NCBI GenBank assembly: GCA_029207755.1
Contig: JARCOQ010000008.1
Location: forward strand, 25,905,021 to 25,969,020
Direction of reading: 5' to 3'
Source: Chamaea fasciata
Lineage: Eukaryota > Chordata > Aves > Passeriformes > Sylviidae
Length of the DNA stretch: 64,000 nt
A model generated the notes under the pieces. The model was not told the DNA's origin. It did no database searches and worked only from the letters and a program-made list of their open reading frames with translations. Positions 58,591-64,000 of the stretch are shown here, piece by piece. Position numbers and translations under genes: made by a program. Position 1 is the first letter of the stretch. The number at the start of each line of letters is the position of its first letter.

Positions 58591-59813
58591 AAAATAAGTG
58601 AAGCAAATAATTCTTTCCTTCATTCAGCCAAGCTGGAAAATGCACACCCTAGCCATCAAGCAATATTCAGAGCCTGCACGAAAGCCTTCACTGTCCTTGG
58701 ATGAAAACATTCATCTCCAAAACCATATGTGTGCTTCCTTTGAAATCAAAGGACACACTGCACACACATTAGGGGGGAGAAATTTGGGCCTTTGATGGGA
58801 ATGATGAAGAAATAACAATGGCAAAATTACTTGAGTGAGGAGGCAAAGGAGCTCTACACATTTGATGTTACACTTGACTGGAAATAAACCCAGTGTACTT
58901 TCAATAAGCACCTCTGAGATTTTGTTACAGTCAGCACAATACATCCAGCACTAACCTCTATTCCTCCTAAGTAAAGAGGAAGGAAAGGGAACCATCACAG
59001 AGAGAAAGAAAAAAGAATCACACCCCCTAAATATCAAAACTGTAAATATACATAATTTTTAGATGAGCACTAAGTCTCTAAAACTCAGTGCCATAACAAA
59101 AAAATATGAAATTTTGAAAGATTATCTATCAATAAAGCATTGCCTTAAATATTGTATCAAATTAATTTTATTTCAGCTTGTTTTCCTATTTACAGCCAGC
59201 AGATTTTTTCATTTATAATTAACAAAATTTAACATTAAAAGAGATGACTTCACATAGTGGGCATATATGTCTGATGAAACTCAAGGTGTTGCTGTAACAG
59301 ACTATGTTTTGCTTTAGTAAAATGGTGTTTTTTCACTAAACTCAATAGATTGAGGCCAATTGCAGCAGCATGGGTTTTAGCCCTGCTGAGCAGAGCTGTA
59401 AATTTGGGAAGTTCCTTGCCAAAGGTTATTTTTGATACAAGAAATGACTTCAAGGGGAGACCAGACAATCATTTAGAAGAGAAATTTAGCAATGCTACCA
59501 GACAGACAACGTAAAACAACTTTAGAGGTTTACCAAGGGGAAAACTATGAAGATCTGGGAGCATCAGAAAAAATATTGCGAAAGCATATCCCACTCTTAT
59601 TTTCCCCTGAATGTCCTTTTGTGGTAAAATAGTGGGCCAGGTGCCCTTAACTAAAGGAACAAAGAAGAGCTACCAGAACCAGAGGAAGAGAGAACAAGTG
59701 TGTAAAAGCAGTATTACAACAGGCTGCAAAAGAAGACCTCTGGTTTTCCTCAGCAGACATTTCCTCTTCATCACCACACATTCAAAATTCTCTCTCCTCT
59801 TGCAACTTTAGAA

Positions 59814-59833
59814 AACTTACTTCAAAGTAAGTT
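59814..59833. repeat. Perfect 9-bp inverted repeat
   Basis: aacttactt and aagtaagtt are separated by two bases (ca). Confidence 0.85.
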
Positions 59834-62800
59834 ACAAAAACTTACTAAAAAGTCCTGTGGCATTCTTTATTTTTAAGTCATCTAAGTTTTCTTTCCTAAA
59901 TTCATTATGTCATGGAGAACAAAGAAAACAAGAAATAAGAATAATGTGAACAGACAATTCTTCTTTTCCATGATGGAAATATTCCAGTTTATCCTACTGA
60001 ACTGATGTAAAAAACAAACAAAACAAAAATACCCCTCAAGAGTTTATAACAAAGGTCGGTTTTTCTTCTTTGTGAGATTTGCAAAACTTGATGAAAGAAC
60101 TTTTAAAATGTATTATTGTTTCCACTGTTGGTCACTTTGGTTCTGCATACCACTGTGAGACCAACATTTAAAAGATCTGTACGCTGATGTCAACAGCCCT
60201 TGGGCATGTGAGTAGCACAGAACTGTGGAGGAGGTTGTGCTGGGACTGGCACCACCGAAGGAAAAGCCTGTTACCTGTGCCTTAGATAAAAAGCATTTTT
60301 TTAAGGTTTGATTGCTTTGTTGTTAGAACACCTACATTTTTAATACAGGTAAAAGTGCTGACAGTTTGGCTTAGCATCAGCAGAAAGGATTTTATTTAAA
60401 TAAATTTGAAAAAGAAAAAAGGGAAACAAATAAACCACCCTGTACAGACAGCTGTTCCATTTAGAATTCATCATTTTACAAAGCAAAAGCAGAAAAGCCA
60501 TCTGCAAAAATCAAACAAAGAAAGATATGATATTATATTCTACTTGCATACTCACATCTGGCCTTTAATTTACCATGGCATTGCACATCCTGTGGATTTT
60601 TACATATCTTCTCCATTCCACTTCTGCATCCATTTTTCATTCCCCAAACCCCATTCCAGTGTTCTGCTTTGGGTTTAGTACAGAGGAAGTACAAAAACCC
60701 CAGAATTTCTCTAAGAGCAATATGATGAAAAAGAAAGATACATTTCTAACAGTATCCTAATTTTTGCTGAACAAACACAAAGCGAAGTGCTTTACAAAGT
60801 ACCAAGCACGAGAAAGGGAAAATTTCTGAATTTTTTTTCCCAATTTCCTTAATTAATACATAAACTAGAAGAAACTTCAGTACCCCTGCACTATTTGTCC
60901 ACTGAATCCTAAAACAGGCAAAAGAGACAAAAGACAAGGGGAAAATTTTCACCCACATCACTGAAGTCACCTTTTAAAGGTGAAACAAAACATCAGAAGA
61001 ACTACTTAACTGGACCATCACATCCCTGTAACTAGCCAGGACAGTCTCTCCAGCAGCATTTAAAGGAAAAAAAAATCTAGATCTGGGTTTTCCAGCTTCT
61101 GAAGGTGTGCAGTCCAAATGCTTTGTTTTGGCTGAGGATGGAGACATAGGTGGGCAATTCTCAACCCAAACCTGGGATTTACCCAAAATCAGAAACATTT
61201 TGAAAAAGGCCATGACATTCCCTCTTATGTCTTCAGCTCATTCCAGCTTTGATCACCATCCAAATTCAAGGAATGTGATGCAAAAACATCCCACTCATTG
61301 CTATAAAACCAAAAAGGGAAAACATAGGAGGATTTCCTGCAAAGAGAAAGTAATATGCACTATAAAATAATTGTCATTTCTGCAGAGAAGGCACTGAATA
61401 ATGAAGATAGAAAAACTATAGAGAATGAAAAGGATGGATGCCAAATTGGGGGTTGGGATTTTTTAATTATTCTCTCTGCAATGCACTGCAGATATTTATG
61501 TGGGGTTAAATGCAATACTAAATGTTTGATTTTTTTAATCCCAGCCTGGGACTCTAACAAAAAAATTAAAATTCACTGGACATAATTAGCCAGAGTATTT
61601 TTTCACTTGCATGGCCAAGCTGGGGGGTGAAAGGATCATATCAAGTTTGGCTTCTGCTGCAGGGCATACATTAAATCTAAGAGGAGGGTTAAGAAATATA
61701 AAAAAACACTATGCTTTTATCGGATTTATCCTAACACCCTTCACCTGCAATAGTAATTAATTTCCCAAAGGCCCATTTTGACAGTACAACACACAAAGCA
61801 ATGTTAAGTTCAGCACCAAAAGTAAAGGAAGAAAAAGTAAAAAAAATATTCTTTCTTACAAGGAAAAATTGATAATAAAATATAATAGAATCTACAAAGG
61901 AAATAGGCATAAAGCATGTTTTAAAAGGTCAGCTCTATTTAGCAATGAAAAAGAACACTTTAAGCTAATATATTTAGAAAATACTATGAAGAATTTTCAC
62001 AGATAAAACATGGGTAGGGATAAAAGAACAGGGACTAAGGACATTACTTGTGCTCCACAACTGAAGCAGTTGAGGGAAGCCAACTCATGAATCAACTCCA
62101 TATATTTCTCCCTAATGAACTAAAACTATAAACACCAATCTCATCACAGTGATTATAATGGATACCCCATGCCCCTCTCCCCGTTTGGATTTGCTGGGAG
62201 AATTGGAATATGCAGATTGGTTTAAAAAGGGTGGTAACTTCAGTGCGTGCCTGCGTCTGTTTGCTGATACTACAGAGATGGGGCACTGCCAGGATTCAGA
62301 AGAAAATATCTGAAGTCAGGTTTGTGTTCCTCATGGCACATCACTGGAATTCCCAGGATGTCCTGCAAGATGTGCCATCCGTCCATCTGCCAAGGTGAAT
62401 TCAACACGAGTATTTTTTTCCTCCCCCTCTCCCCCAGGTCACTTAAGGGAACTAAAGTCCCTGGTGTTGTCCTTGACAAGCACTGTCAGTATTTGCTACA
62501 GCAAGGGCAAGGTGCCAGCCAAGTAAAAATAGGACAGCCCAGTCAGAGCTTCATCAGCGCAAAATCAACATGAGCTGCAGCAATCTGATTAAAGTACCTC
62601 AGCAGCTGTAGACAGGGAGAGCAACACATGCATTATCTATGCAAACTTGTGAACCTGAGCCTAAAGAAAAGCAGGATCTGGCTGCCCTCATAGTTCCTTT
62701 ATGGATAATGACAGGCTTAACACAAAAAAGGCTTTCCTAACCAGAAGACAACCCAGTCTAATGTACTCAAGTGCAAATCGCACATAGAATTTATGACAAT

Positions 62801-64000
62801 AAAACAATGGAGGTGGAACACCGTGCTTCTCCATCTGCCTCAGCCCCACCTCTGTCCAGGGAAACTGTCACTAAAAAGTCCATCACTTCAAGGTATTTCA
62901 GTTCTGGCAGGAACTACGGAATCGTGACATTTCAGACTCCTTAACAGAGTTTTCTCTGTCACCGGGCAACAAAAATACCTCATCCTTTGTGATGGGGCTG
63001 AGGAGTTAAAAACATGAATGTAATCAATGTCATCATTATGGGTGTGTTCCAAGAGGATTTGCCTCAAAAGCCTGGTGAATGCAAACATTAGTCCAGCACC
63101 GCCTTGAGGGGCAAAAGAGACTATTTCAATAGGAAGTGCCAATTCAAAGGAAAAAGAGACAACTTTTCTTCTCACAACAGCTCTTCTGCACAAGTTACCC
63201 AAACGGCAATGCCTCCTAAGCACTTTTCCTTACAGACTTTGGAGGAGCTGGTAGGGGGAGCCACACCTGTTTGTGTATGCACAGAGTGCAAGAACTCCTG
63301 CAAATAGAATTTTCTACTCTGAGACCAACACTGCTAAGGAGTCTGCTCGCTGCATGCTGCATGCATGAGATTAATCAAGCCATGCCTTCAGGCTCCAGGC
63401 AACTCTGCAGCCCTTGCTGCTGTATTCCAAGGGGTCCATCTGTGGTAAGAGCAGCCAGCCCTGCTCAGCCCAAAGGGAGCATCTGTGCCGTATGATGAAG
63501 GACTGGAAATCCACTGTGTTTCTGGACTAAGGTTTAATGATTTTCTGGCACATTTTCCTAATAACCATGGTAACTCCTGAGCTGCAATATCTCTTGAGAC
63601 CACATTCCTGCATCTATTCTCTGAACAGGATGCCAACCACAGCAAACAACCAACTCAGCTTCAGGACTGGAGCTAGTATTTCTAGTCACAAAATCTGGCA
63701 TTCAAGTAAATTGCTGAATGGGAAATCCCAGAGCTTCTCAACCCTGTGGCCAAATTCTCAGTATTTGCATATTTGTTTTCCTACCCATTTCATTTATTTT
63801 TAAATGAGAGGCTGACTGAATTTTCCCCAGCCTATGCCTTTCGTTGTTGGCCCACACACAGACAGACCCACAAGCCCACTATTTCCACTGACACAAAGGA
63901 AGAGAAAACACAGTGCAGAACACATTAGTACTTAGCAAAATTTGCACTGAGATTCAAATGTATTTTGAGATTCGTACAGCTATGATGAAATGTTTTGGGG

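Overview
This is a stretch of vertebrate nuclear genome, most probably from a bird or another sauropsid. It is AT-rich and has long introns and GT-AG splice sites. It has few interspersed repeats: I see no Alu- or L1-like sequence and only one faded CR1-like tail (about 11712-11800). No ORF that I recognise lies outside the exons described here, and I see nothing that looks like a bacterial, plasmid or viral module. The species and the assignment to birds are inference.

The only gene I can support is on the minus strand: an internal part of a contactin-associated-protein-like gene, best matched from memory to CNTNAP5 (Caspr5). Four consecutive coding exons can be read. In transcript order they are: exon A at 55283-55389 (EGF-like module), exon B at 41835-41954 (start of the fibrinogen-like domain), exon C at 29885-30085 (middle of that domain) and exon D at 3008-3164 (its cysteine-rich part, with the CxCG...CNCDAD signature). 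All splice phases fit (A to B phase 1, B to C phase 1, C to D phase 1, D out in phase 2), so no exon is missing between them. Together they encode about 195 residues of the extracellular part of a type I neuronal membrane protein of the neurexin superfamily. The rest of the gene lies outside the window on both sides.

Everything else is intron: 1-3007 (downstream, partial), 3165-29884 (26.7 kb), 30086-41834 (11.7 kb), 41955-55282 (13.3 kb) and 55390-64000 (upstream, partial). The introns hold simple repeats and low-complexity tracts: a 54-nt uninterrupted pyrimidine tract just before exon D, a 33-nt A run, a 15-nt G run and a roughly 220-bp G/T-only tract with a G-quadruplex pattern. They also hold several small tandem duplications and inverted repeats, and two ORF-poor blocks (16650-19243 and 57830-58590) that could be conserved noncoding elements.

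I found no convincing undescribed biological system. The most useful leads are the splicing structure of this gene part (two frame-neutral exons, one of which creates a stop when skipped alone), the odd signals around exon D, and the candidate noncoding elements.
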